A DNA stretch of 32,931 nt, from positions 1-32,931 of the forward strand of contig NZ_SBHZ01000029.1 of the NCBI RefSeq assembly GCF_004521985.1, in the 5' to 3' direction. Of the stretch, positions 9,647 through 16,797 are shown piece after piece. The stretch's first letter is position 1. Every line of letters begins with the position of its first letter. The position numbers were made by a program, and so were the translations under genes. The notes beneath the pieces were generated by a model. It searched no databases and had not been told where the DNA came from. It worked only from the letters and a program-made list of their open reading frames with translations. The stretch comes from Ectopseudomonas khazarica (GTDB lineage Bacteria; Pseudomonadota; Gammaproteobacteria; Pseudomonadales; Pseudomonadaceae).

Positions 9647-9704
9647 CGCCTCTGGTCAAGCGCCCTGAGCGCCGCTAGAATTGCGCACTTTTTGATCAGA
9701 GGCG
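9647..9704 (+). promoter_or_regulatory. Inverted repeat overlapping the likely rimO promoter
   Basis: CGCCTCTGGTCAA (9647-9659) and TTGATCAGAGGCG (9692-9704) are complementary at 12 of 13 positions, 32 bases apart. A TAGAAT -10-like hexamer (9676-9681) lies between the arms, with a weak -35-like TGGTCA inside the left arm. It could be a hairpin for b561 transcript ends or an operator for rimO. Confidence 0.45.
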
Positions 9705-9733
9705 CCCGCAGGCGCCCGTAGAGGTTAGCCCGC

Positions 9734-11056
9734 ATGTCCACCGCCAGACCCAAAGTCGGTTTCGTCTCTCTTGGCTGCCCCAAGGCGACCGTCGACTCCG
9801 AACGCATCCTGACCCAGCTGCGCATGGAAGGTTACGAGATCGTGCCGACCTACCAGGATGCCGACGTGGTGGTGGTCAACACCTGCGGCTTCATCGACAG
9901 CGCCAAGGCCGAATCCCTGGATGCCATCGGCGAGGCGATCGCCGAGAACGGCAAGGTGATCGTCACCGGCTGCATGGGCGTGGCCGAGAACAGCATCCGT
10001 GACGTGCATCCCAGCGTGCTGGCCGTGACCGGCCCGCAGCAGTACGAGCAGGTGGTCAGTGCGGTGCACGAGGTGATTCCACCGAAAACCGAGCACAACC
10101 CGCTGATCGATCTGGTGCCGCCGCAGGGCATCAAGCTGACACCGCGTCATTATGCGTACCTGAAGATTTCCGAAGGCTGCAACCACAGTTGCAGCTTCTG
10201 CATCATCCCGTCGATGCGCGGCAAGCTGGTCAGCCGCCCGGTCGGCGACGTGCTCAGCGAAGCCGAGCGCCTGGTCAAGGCCGGCGTGAAGGAGCTGCTG
10301 GTGATCAGCCAGGACACCAGCGCCTACGGCGTGGACCTGAAGTACAAGCTGGACTTCTGGAACGGGCAGCCGGTCAAGACCCGCATGCTCGAACTGTGCG
10401 AGGCCCTGTCGGCCATGGGTGTATGGGTGCGCCTGCACTACGTCTACCCCTACCCCAACGTTGACGACGTGATCCCGCTGATGGCGGCCGGCAAGCTGTT
10501 GCCCTACCTCGACATTCCTTTCCAGCACGCCAGCCCGAAAGTGCTCAAGTCGATGAAGCGCCCGGCCTTCGAAGACAAGACCCTGGCCCGTATCAAGAAG
10601 TGGCGCGAGATCTGCCCCGAGCTGACCATCCGCTCCACCTTCATCGTCGGCTTCCCCGGCGAGACCGAGGAAGACTTCCAGTACCTGCTCGACTGGCTGA
10701 GCGAAGCCCAGCTCGACCGCGTCGGCTGCTTCCAGTACTCGCCGGTGGAAGGCGCCCCGGCCAACGACCTGGGCCTGGAGCCGGTGCCGGACGACGTCAA
10801 GCAGGAACGCTGGGAGCGCTTCATGGCGCACCAGCAGGCCATCAGCTCGGCACGCCTGCAGGCCAAGATCGGCCTGGAGATGGACGTGCTGGTCGACGAA
10901 GTGGACGGCGAAGGCGCCGTCGCCCGTTCCTGGGCCGACGCTCCGGAAATCGACGGCAGCGTGTTCATCGACGCCACCAACGTGAAGCCCGGAGACAAGG
11001 TGCGCGTGCGCATCGTCGATGCCGATGAATACGACATGTGGGGCGAGCTGGTCTGA
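9734..11056 (+). CDS. rimO: Ribosomal protein uS12 methylthiotransferase RimO
   Basis: A 440-residue radical-SAM enzyme that methylthiolates an aspartate of ribosomal protein S12. The N-terminal UPF0004 domain carries the three cysteines for the second 4Fe-4S cluster (C15, C51, C80). The radical-SAM cluster motif CNHSCSFC gives C149, C153 and C156. A C-terminal TRAM domain (about 375-440, with MDVLVDEVDGEGAVARS and GDKVRVRIVDADEYDMWGE) binds the substrate. The N-terminus PKVGFVSLGCPKATVDSE and the TRAM tail distinguish RimO from MiaB. Length is normal. The gene is flanked by a promoter-like region and an intrinsic terminator, so it is probably monocistronic. Confidence 0.97.
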   Translation: MSTARPKVGFVSLGCPKATVDSERILTQLRMEGYEIVPTYQDADVVVVNTCGFIDSAKAESLDAIGEAIAENGKVIVTGCMGVAENSIRDVHPSVLAVTGPQQYEQVVSAVHEVIPPKTEHNPLIDLVPPQGIKLTPRHYAYLKISEGCNHSCSFCIIPSMRGKLVSRPVGDVLSEAERLVKAGVKELLVISQDTSAYGVDLKYKLDFWNGQPVKTRMLELCEALSAMGVWVRLHYVYPYPNVDDVIPLMAAGKLLPYLDIPFQHASPKVLKSMKRPAFEDKTLARIKKWREICPELTIRSTFIVGFPGETEEDFQYLLDWLSEAQLDRVGCFQYSPVEGAPANDLGLEPVPDDVKQERWERFMAHQQAISSARLQAKIGLEMDVLVDEVDGEGAVARSWADAPEIDGSVFIDATNVKPGDKVRVRIVDADEYDMWGELV

Positions 11057-11069
11057 GCCTCCTGCCTGC

Positions 11070-11100
11070 AAGCCCCGCCTCGGCGGGGCTTGTTCTTTCT
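11070..11100 (+). terminator. Intrinsic terminator after rimO
   Basis: AAGCCCCGC pairs with GCGGGGCTT around a CTCG loop and is followed by TGTTCTTTCT. It lies 13 bases after the rimO stop. Confidence 0.85.
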
Positions 11101-11129
11101 ACCCCCCATTTGCCTGTCCGAGACCAGCC

Positions 11130-11843
11130 ATGAGCGAACCCACCCGTCTGTCCAAACGCGTCATCGAACTGTTCGGCTGCTCGCGCCGCGAAGCCGACCT
11201 GTACATCACCGGCGGCTGGGTCAGCGTCGACGGCCAGGTGATCGAGGCGCCGCAACACAAGGTGGACGAGCAGCAGCGGGTGGAACTGCTGCCCGGTGCC
11301 AGCCTCGATCCGGTCGACCCGGTCAGCCTGCTGCTACATGTGCCGGCCGGTAGCAGCGCCGCCGCACTGCAACACCAGCTCGGTGCCGCCCAGCACTGGG
11401 CGGACGACCCGCATGCCCAGCGCATCCTGCACGGTCACTTCCTGCGCCAGGAACAGAGCCTGCCTCTGCAGAACGGCGCCAGCGGCCTGGTAGTGCTCAG
11501 CCAGGACTGGCGTGCCCAGCGCAAGCTGCGCGAGGACGGCGCCAGGCTGGAACAGGAATACCTGGTCGAGGTCAGCGGCGAGATGCCCGCCAACGGCCTG
11601 GAACGCCTGAAGAAAGGCCTGCTGCACAAGGGCGTGCAATACCCGCCGTGCAAGGCCAGCTGGCAGAGCGAGCAACGCCTGCGCTTCGCCCTGAAGAACC
11701 CGGCGCCGGATCTGCTGCGCACGCTGTGCACCGCGCTTGGCCTGCAGGTACGGGAGATGAAGCGCATCCGCATCGGCGGCGTGCCGATGGCCAAGCTGCC
11801 GCTCGGGCAATGGCGTTACCTGGGCGACAAGGAACGCTTCTGA
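11130..11843 (+). CDS. RsuA/RluF-like pseudouridine synthase homologue lacking the catalytic Asp
   Basis: A 237-residue protein with an N-terminal S4 RNA-binding domain (RLSKRVIELFGCSRREADLY, then GGWVSVDGQV, about residues 6-55). It is followed by a pseudouridine-synthase fold with EQEYLVEVSGEMP (about 141) and a C-terminal motif VREMKRIRIGGVPMAKLPLG (207-226). In active RsuA/RluF enzymes the catalytic aspartate sits in GRLDxxTxGL. Here the aligned stretch reads LPLQNGASGL (111-120), putting Q114 where the Asp should be. It may bind rRNA without modifying it, or use another mechanism. The ATG at 11130 was chosen because it begins the S4 domain. It is a single plus-strand gene after the rimO terminator. 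Confidence 0.85.
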   Translation: MSEPTRLSKRVIELFGCSRREADLYITGGWVSVDGQVIEAPQHKVDEQQRVELLPGASLDPVDPVSLLLHVPAGSSAAALQHQLGAAQHWADDPHAQRILHGHFLRQEQSLPLQNGASGLVVLSQDWRAQRKLREDGARLEQEYLVEVSGEMPANGLERLKKGLLHKGVQYPPCKASWQSEQRLRFALKNPAPDLLRTLCTALGLQVREMKRIRIGGVPMAKLPLGQWRYLGDKERF

Positions 11844-11886
11844 GGCCGTGTTAGGCTGTGCCCATCACGCTCTGGAGACCACCATC

Positions 11887-12093
11887 ATGCGTACCCTGCT
11901 CCTCACCGCCCTGCTCGCCCTGAGCCTGCCCGGCTTCGCTGCGCCAGCGCCGTTCTTCCTCTGGCAGAGCAAGAGCGACGGCCACCTGACCTGCGCCCAG
12001 ACCAGCCCGGGCGAAGGCTGGATCCGCTTCACCGGGCCGTTCCGCGATGCGGGCTGCCGGGTGGCATACGACGCCCCGGTCAGCAGGCGCTGA
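11887..12093 (+). CDS. Small secreted hypothetical protein
   Basis: A 68-residue protein with a clear signal peptide (MRTLLLTALLALSLPGFA, cleavage after about residue 18). The mature part is about 50 residues, with two cysteines (LTCAQTS and DAGCRVAY) that could form one disulphide, and is rich in aromatic residues. The frame extends upstream, but only this ATG yields a signal sequence and it follows GGAGACC at a good distance. It lies 43 bases after the preceding stop and ten before trmO. No family name is recognised. Confidence 0.75.
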   Translation: MRTLLLTALLALSLPGFAAPAPFFLWQSKSDGHLTCAQTSPGEGWIRFTGPFRDAGCRVAYDAPVSRR

Positions 12094-12103
12094 GAGTCGG
12101 GCC

Positions 12104-12802
12104 ATGCAGCATCTGGTTTCCCCAGTCGGTATCGTCCACTCCTGCTTCAAGGAAAAGTTTGCCATCCCGCGCCAACCGCATCTGGCCCCCGCTGCGCGCG
12201 GCGTGCTGGAGCTGCTGCCGCCCTTCGATCAGGGTGATGCCGTGCAGGGGCTGGAACAGGTCAGTCATGTCTGGCTGCTGTTTCTCTTTCACCAGGCACT
12301 GGAAGACAAGCCGCGCCTGAAGGTGCGCCCACCGCGCCTGGGCGGCAACCAGTCGGTGGGTGTGTTCAGCACCCGCGCCACCCACCGCCCGAATGGTATC
12401 GGTCAGTCGGTGGTGCGCCTGGAGCGGGTCGAACCAGGGCGCCTGCACCTGTCCGGCATCGACCTGCTCGACGGCACACCGGTGCTGGATATCAAGCCCT
12501 ACGTGCCCTACGCCGACAGCGTGGCCGAGGCGCACAACGGCATGGCCGACGCGCCACCGCCACTGATTCCGGTGGACTGGCAGGACGCCGCCCTGCAGCA
12601 GGCACAGCAGCAGGCCCTGCGCCTTGGCCAACCCCTGGTGCAGCTGATCGAACAGTGCCTGGCCCAGGACCCGCGCCCGGCCTACCAGCAACCCCAGCCG
12701 GACCGGCGCTACGGCGCGCGTTTCTGGGACCTGGACGTGCACTGGCACTACCCGGAGCCGGGGCGAATTCGGGTACTCGATGTGCAGACGGCCACGACCT
12801 GA
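12104..12802 (+). CDS. trmO: tRNA (t6A37) N6-methyltransferase TrmO
   Basis: A 232-residue enzyme of the UPF0066/TsaA family. It adds a methyl group from S-adenosylmethionine to threonylcarbamoyl-adenosine 37 of tRNA-Thr. Family marks include SPVGIVHSCFKEKFAIPRQP at the N-terminus, VGVFSTRATHRPNGIGQSVV (the SAM-binding stretch), DLLDGTPVLDIKPYVPYAD, and a C-terminal domain with YGARFWDLDVHWHY. Length matches E. coli TrmO. The start was set at the ATG after GGGCC, since the frame extends upstream into the small secreted gene. A hairpin terminator follows. Confidence 0.93.
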   Translation: MQHLVSPVGIVHSCFKEKFAIPRQPHLAPAARGVLELLPPFDQGDAVQGLEQVSHVWLLFLFHQALEDKPRLKVRPPRLGGNQSVGVFSTRATHRPNGIGQSVVRLERVEPGRLHLSGIDLLDGTPVLDIKPYVPYADSVAEAHNGMADAPPPLIPVDWQDAALQQAQQQALRLGQPLVQLIEQCLAQDPRPAYQQPQPDRRYGARFWDLDVHWHYPEPGRIRVLDVQTATT

Positions 12803-12814
12803 TCAGACACATGA

Positions 12815-12847
12815 GCAGGCATTTCGGTTGGCAATGATGCCTGCTTT
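12815..12847 (+). terminator. Terminator-like hairpin after trmO
   Basis: GCAGGCAT (12815-12822) pairs with ATGCCTGC (12837-12844) around a 14-base loop and is followed by a short TTT run. It separates trmO from rhlG. Confidence 0.6.
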
Positions 12848-12870
12848 ACCTGCTGCAACGCCCTAGGGTG

Positions 12871-12896
12871 AAGGCCTCAATATCCTGCGAGGCCTT
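12871..12896 (+). promoter_or_regulatory. Hairpin sequestering the rhlG ribosome-binding site
   Basis: AAGGCCTC (12871-12878) pairs with GAGGCCTT (12889-12896) over a ten-base loop. The GAGG that would serve as Shine-Dalgarno for the ATG at 12900 is inside the right arm, followed by TTTTC. It could act as a translational brake or as a weak terminator. Confidence 0.55.
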
Positions 12897-12899
12897 TTC

Positions 12900-13673
12900 A
12901 TGCATCCGTACTTTTCTCTTGCCGGGCGTACCGCCCTGGTCACCGGCGGCACCCGCGGCATCGGCCTGATGATCGCCAAGGCCTTCGTCGAAGCCGGCGC
13001 CCATGTCTATGTCTGCGCACGTGACGGCGAGGCCTGCGCACAGACCGCCGCCGAGCTGTCGCAGCTCGGCCAGTGCACCGGCATCGCCGCCAACCTGGCC
13101 AGCGAAGAAGGCGTGCAGGCGCTGGCGCGGGAGCTGGGCGAACGCATCCAGCGTCTGGATATCCTGGTCAACAATGCCGGCACCACCTGGGGCGCGCCGC
13201 TGGAGAGCTACCCGGCCAAGGGCTGGGAGAAGGTCATGCAGCTCAACGTTACCTCGGTGTTCGGCTGCATCCAGCAGATGCTGCCCCTGCTGCGCGAGGC
13301 TGGCTCGGCAGCGTGCCCGGCGCGGGTGATCAACATCGGTTCGGTGGCCGGCATCAGCGCCATGGGCGAACAGGCCTATGCCTACGGACCGAGCAAAGCC
13401 GCCCTGCATCAGCTGTCACGCATGCTGGCCAAGGAACTGGTGAGCGAGCATATCAACGTCAACGTGATCGCTCCGGGGCGCTTCCCGAGCAAGATGACCC
13501 GCTTCATCGCCGAGGATGAAGCCGCCCTGGCCGCCGATACCGCCGTGATTCCGATGCAGCGCTGGGGCCGTGAGGAGGAGATGGCCGCCCTGGCCCTGAC
13601 CCTGGCCGGCAGCGCAGGTGCCTACATGACCGGTACGGTCATCCCCATCGACGGCGGTTTTCACCTGGGCTGA
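12900..13673 (+). CDS. rhlG: NADPH-dependent beta-ketoacyl reductase RhlG
   Basis: A 257-residue short-chain dehydrogenase/reductase. The cofactor motif TGGTRGIG lies at 15-22, NNAG at 91-94, and the catalytic triad is S148, Y162 and K166 (GSVAGISAMGEQAYAYGPSK). It matches my memory of P. aeruginosa RhlG closely along its length, including the opening MHPYFSLAGR and ending IPIDGGFHLG. RhlG reduces 3-ketoacyl substrates and was linked to rhamnolipid and PHA precursor supply, though its direct role has been debated. No rhlAB genes are near. It is a single gene, convergent with the next, whose stop lies within a shared hairpin. Confidence 0.93.
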   Translation: MHPYFSLAGRTALVTGGTRGIGLMIAKAFVEAGAHVYVCARDGEACAQTAAELSQLGQCTGIAANLASEEGVQALARELGERIQRLDILVNNAGTTWGAPLESYPAKGWEKVMQLNVTSVFGCIQQMLPLLREAGSAACPARVINIGSVAGISAMGEQAYAYGPSKAALHQLSRMLAKELVSEHINVNVIAPGRFPSKMTRFIAEDEAALAADTAVIPMQRWGREEEMAALALTLAGSAGAYMTGTVIPIDGGFHLG

Positions 13674-13732
13674 AGGCTGTGCCGGCGGCCGCGCTGCGCA
13701 TGACGCCCGCGGCTGGCCGTGCGCCCTTCAGC
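13669..13732. terminator. Bidirectional hairpin holding both stop codons of convergent genes
   Basis: GCTGAAGG (13669-13676) pairs with CCTTCAGC (13725-13732), and an inner GCCGCG/CGCGGC stem (13688-13693 with 13708-13713) lies inside. The outer arms contain the TGA of rhlG and the TGA of the minus-strand monooxygenase gene. It is likely a shared 3' structure; no T-run is present. Confidence 0.5.
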
Positions 13733-14030
13733 GCGACGGATTGAGCGCCAGCATATCGGCCTCGATAGCGTCCTGACGCTCGATCAGTGGCTCCACCAGC
13801 GGGCGGCTGGCCAGGAAATGCGCAGTGTGCGTATGCGCCTCGAAAGCCGCCTCGTCGACATACACCTCGTACAGCCAGACCAGATCGGGATCGCTGCGGT
13901 CACGCATCAGGTCGAAGGTCAGGCAGCCCGGCTCATCACGTACCGAGGCGGTGGCGTTGACCTGCATGGCAGACATGAACGTGTCGAACCGGCCAGGCTT
14001 GAGTCTGGTCTTGAGCAATAGCACGTACAC
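13728..14030 (-). CDS. Antibiotic biosynthesis monooxygenase (ABM) domain protein
   Basis: A 100-residue protein of the ABM dimeric alpha-beta-barrel fold, the family of quinol monooxygenases such as YgiN. Seen: YVLLLKTRLKPGRFDTF, then NATASVRDEPGCLTFDLM, DLVWLYEVYVDEAAFEAH and HTAHFL, in the usual order. The start was set at a GTG at 14030 because GGAGG lies five bases before it and the protein then opens MYVLLLKTR, as relatives do. The longer frame would need a TTG without a ribosome-binding site. It is divergent from the VOC gene and convergent with rhlG. The substrate is unknown; small quinones or reactive electrophiles are common for this fold. Confidence 0.85.
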   Translation of the reverse strand: MYVLLLKTRLKPGRFDTFMSAMQVNATASVRDEPGCLTFDLMRDRSDPDLVWLYEVYVDEAAFEAHTHTAHFLASRPLVEPLIERQDAIEADMLALNPSR

Positions 14031-14060
14031 TGCACCCTCCAATATGTTTTATATTTGAAG

Positions 14061-14078
14061 AATTATTGTATACATAAT
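14061..14078. promoter_or_regulatory. AT-rich palindromic region between divergent genes
   Basis: TGTATACA (14067-14074) forms the centre of an imperfect palindrome, ATTATTGTATACATAAT, in the 60-base gap between the minus-strand ABM gene and the plus-strand VOC gene. It is placed to control both, but no regulator can be named. Confidence 0.35.
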
Positions 14079-14091
14079 GGAGTACAAAGAA

Positions 14092-14505
14092 ATGCTCGAA
14101 CGCCCGTCCCGCCTCAATGGCCTGCGCCATCTGGCCCTGCTGGTACCCAACCTGGAAGCCTGCGAGCGTTTCTATGTGGATGTGCTGGGCATGCAAGTGC
14201 TGCACCGCGCCAACGAGGACCTGGTCTACCTGACCTGTGGCAACGACAACCTTTCGCTCGGCCGCGCCTACGCCGAGAGCCATGGCGTGCCACTGGTCGA
14301 TCATTACGGGTTCATCGTCGACAGCGTCGAGGAGCTGGATGCCTGGTACCACTACCTCAAGGCCTGCGGCGTGACGCTGCTGGACAGCCCGTTCGAGCAT
14401 GGCGACGGCGCGCGCAGCTTTCACCTGCTGGACCCTGCCGGCAACAAGGTCCAGCCGCTCTATCACCCGGCGATATCGGGCCAGCGCTTCAGCCCGGCCG
14501 CCTGA
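14092..14505 (+). CDS. VOC-superfamily (glyoxalase/dioxygenase fold) protein
   Basis: A 137-residue protein with two vicinal-oxygen-chelate half-modules. The first half is LRHLALLVPNLEACERFYVDVLGM with candidate metal ligand His in RHLAL. The second is VDHYGFIVDSVEELDAWYHYLKACGV with His in DHYGF. The terminal module, DPAGNKVQPLYHP, has Gln at the position where a metal-binding Glu is usual. The ATG at 14092 was preferred over 14077 because GGAG lies nine bases before it and the upstream ATG has no ribosome-binding site. It may act on a thiol conjugate or an aromatic substrate; the altered ligand makes a catalytic prediction unsafe. Confidence 0.82.
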   Translation: MLERPSRLNGLRHLALLVPNLEACERFYVDVLGMQVLHRANEDLVYLTCGNDNLSLGRAYAESHGVPLVDHYGFIVDSVEELDAWYHYLKACGVTLLDSPFEHGDGARSFHLLDPAGNKVQPLYHPAISGQRFSPAA

Positions 14506-14528
14506 TCAGGCAGCCGCAAGCGGGTCAC

Positions 14529-16478
14529 TCAGGTACGGAACTGCCCGACCAGTCCCTGCAGTTCCACGCCCAGGCGCGCCAGCTCGGCACTGGAGGAAGC
14601 GGTCTGCTCGGTCGCCGTGGCGCTCTGCTCGCCGATGTCGCGCACCCGGGTGACGCTCTCGTTGATCGCCTCGGCCACCGCGCTCTGCTCTTCGGCAGCT
14701 GCGGCGATCTGCTGGTTCATCTGCTCGATGGTGCTGACCGCCTGCGTGATGCGCCCCAGGGCATCCCCCGCCTCGCCGGCCAGCTCCACGGTGCGGCGGG
14801 TCAGGTCGCGGCTGCTGTCCATCTGCTGCACGGCGTCCTTGGCCATGCGCTGCAGGCTGGCGATCAGGGTCTCGATTTCCTCGGTGCTGTCCTGCGCACG
14901 CTTGGCCAGCGCCCGTACCTCATCGGCGACCACCGCGAAGCCGCGCCCCTGCTCGCCGGCACGCGCCGCCTCAATGGCGGCATTGAGCGCCAGCAGGTTG
15001 GTCTGCTCGGCGACGTTGCGGATCACCTCCAGCACGCTGCCGATGCGTGCGCTCTCCTTGTTCAGCGCGGCGATGGCCTCAGCGGAGTGCTCCACTTCAC
15101 CGGCCAGGCTGTCGATCTGCTCGACGGCCTGCTGCACCACGCGATTGCCCTGCTGCGCCTCCAGGTCCGCGTCGCGCGCGGCCAGCGAGGCCTGCTCGGC
15201 GTTCTGCGCCACTTCCTGTACGGTGGCAGCCATCTGGTGCATGGCCGTGGCGGTCTGCTCGGTTTCCAGCTTCTGCGTCTGCACACCGGCGCTGGTCTGC
15301 GCGGTGATCGCCGACAGCTGATCGGCCGCTGCAGCGATCTGCCCGACGCCACCGCCGATGCGGCCCACCAGATTGCGCAGGCTCAGGGTCATGTCCTGCA
15401 TCGCCGCGAGCAGTTGCCCAACCTCGTCGCGGCGGTCCTGCGGGATGTCCTGGCTGAGGTCACCGGAGGCGATACGCTGGGCGAAGCTCACGCTCTGGCG
15501 CAGCGGGCCGACGATCAGGCGGGTGATCAGCAAAGCGGCACAGATACCCAGCACGATGGCCGCAGCGCCCATGACGCCGAGCATCAGCAAGGCGCGCTGG
15601 CTGCCACCGAGCATGCTCTGCTCAGCGCTGACCTGGGCCGACTCGGCCAGGTCGACCACCGAGCGCGCGCGCTCGATCATGGCCTTCTCGGTCGTATGGT
15701 TCTGTTCGCGCAGCTGCTGGTAGTAGAGGAAGGAGCGCTGGTACAGGGTCAGTGCCTGCAAGGCGGTGTCGATGGCCGCCTTCTGATCGTCGTTGAGCCA
15801 GACGGTGAGGCTGCGGGCGACGGTCTGCAGGTCTTCGCTGACGTACTCCCACTCCTCCAGCGCCTTGGGTGAGCCGTCGATGATGTAGAGGCTTTCCTGG
15901 CCGCGCAGATCGAGCATGCGCTTGCTCAGGCCGGAGGCGGTTTCCGCCAGGGTCAGCGGATCGCTGCCGCGCAGCCGGTCACCTTGCAGGCGCAGTTCGC
16001 GCACGGCGTCATACATGTCCAGTTCGATCACTTCGAACTGGTCGCGCGCCTCGGCGGCAGCGGTGCGCATGTCCTGGCGGGCCTCGCGCGCCTTGCCCTG
16101 CTGTTCGACGTAGTTGTCGAACTGCTTGAGGTATTCGGCGGTGGCCTGCTGCATGGTCTGTACGCGGCTGCTTTCCACGCTCTGCTGCGCCAGTTGCTCG
16201 AGCATGCCCTGCACCTTGCGCAGGCTCTCGCGTACACGCTCGGCGCTCTCCGGGCTCTGCTCGATGGCGAAGTTGCGCTCCAGACGACGCGCCTGGAGGA
16301 CTTCCTGATTGACCTGCGCCAGCTGGCCGACCTGCGCGTGCCCCTGGAGCACGGCCTGGACAGCGAGATAACCACTGCCGGTCATGGCGGCGGTGAGCAG
16401 CAGCACGAGGCCGAAACCGATGAGGAGTTTCTTGCCCACGGCAAGGTTGGCAAACAGACGCGCGGCAGGCTTGAACAT
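14529..16478 (-). CDS. Methyl-accepting chemotaxis protein, probably with an HBM sensor domain
   Basis: A 649-residue chemoreceptor. TM1 is at about residues 18-40. A helical periplasmic sensor of about 255 residues (41-295) has the length and pattern of the helical bimodular (HBM) domain (LERNFAIEQSPESAERVRES), as in P. putida McpS, which senses TCA-cycle acids. TM2 is at 296-320, a HAMP domain follows (PLRQSVSFAQRIASGDLSQD), and the signalling hairpin tip lies at 484-530 (EVIRNVAEQTNLLALNAAIE). The C-terminus, LVGQFRT, is not a CheR-binding pentapeptide. The frame is open upstream, but the ATG at 16478 has GGAG before it and begins the membrane anchor. A FliA-type promoter lies upstream. 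The ligand cannot be read from sequence. Confidence 0.93.
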   Translation of the reverse strand: MFKPAARLFANLAVGKKLLIGFGLVLLLTAAMTGSGYLAVQAVLQGHAQVGQLAQVNQEVLQARRLERNFAIEQSPESAERVRESLRKVQGMLEQLAQQSVESSRVQTMQQATAEYLKQFDNYVEQQGKAREARQDMRTAAAEARDQFEVIELDMYDAVRELRLQGDRLRGSDPLTLAETASGLSKRMLDLRGQESLYIIDGSPKALEEWEYVSEDLQTVARSLTVWLNDDQKAAIDTALQALTLYQRSFLYYQQLREQNHTTEKAMIERARSVVDLAESAQVSAEQSMLGGSQRALLMLGVMGAAAIVLGICAALLITRLIVGPLRQSVSFAQRIASGDLSQDIPQDRRDEVGQLLAAMQDMTLSLRNLVGRIGGGVGQIAAAADQLSAITAQTSAGVQTQKLETEQTATAMHQMAATVQEVAQNAEQASLAARDADLEAQQGNRVVQQAVEQIDSLAGEVEHSAEAIAALNKESARIGSVLEVIRNVAEQTNLLALNAAIEAARAGEQGRGFAVVADEVRALAKRAQDSTEEIETLIASLQRMAKDAVQQMDSSRDLTRRTVELAGEAGDALGRITQAVSTIEQMNQQIAAAAEEQSAVAEAINESVTRVRDIGEQSATATEQTASSSAELARLGVELQGLVGQFRT

Positions 16479-16573
16479 ATGGGGGTCGCTCCAGTTCTTC
16501 TTATTGCAGCCGCACCTCGTGGGTGCGACCTGATCGACTGAACAGGCAACTGCTGTGCCATGCCGAGAACAAC

Positions 16574-16601
16574 GTATCGGCAGGTACCTGGCACCGCTTG
16601 A
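16574..16601 (-). promoter_or_regulatory. FliA (sigma-28)-like promoter for the chemoreceptor gene
   Basis: On the minus strand, TCAAG (16601-16597) and GCCGATAC (16581-16574) are 15 bases apart. The -10 differs from GCCGATAA at one base, and the spacing is about one base longer than typical. It lies 96 bases upstream of the start at 16478. Confidence 0.55.
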
Positions 16602-16736
16602 GTGCTGGCAATTGGCCAAACGAACAGTCTGAGGATAGCCACTGCCCGCTCGCCAGCAGGCGCATTTCGGCAAATATCCGCTTACTGGCGCCGTATAACT
16701 GGCGACTTCCCGCCCCCTGCCGCGCGCCATACGGCA

Positions 16737-16773
16737 AATGAAAAAGGCGCAGCTCCATCAGAAGCTGCGCCTT
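16737..16773 (-). terminator. Intrinsic terminator after the sodium symporter gene
   Basis: AAGGCGCAGCT and AGCTGCGCCTT flank an eight-base loop. On the minus strand the stem is followed by a T-run (AAAAA on the plus strand at 16741-16745). It sits about 25 bases after the stop of the symporter gene and closes the tyrosine catabolic unit. Confidence 0.88.
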
Positions 16774-16797
16774 GGCTGACACCCTACCCGCCTGTGT

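Noticed and set aside
11130..11843. Annotation as a functional rRNA pseudouridine synthase RluF
   Set aside because: The catalytic Asp position holds Gln, so an enzymatic name would overstate the evidence.
14055..15872. A 605-codon plus-strand open frame opposite the chemoreceptor gene
   Set aside because: It overlaps the VOC gene in another frame and is then antisense to a gene with intact MCP motifs.
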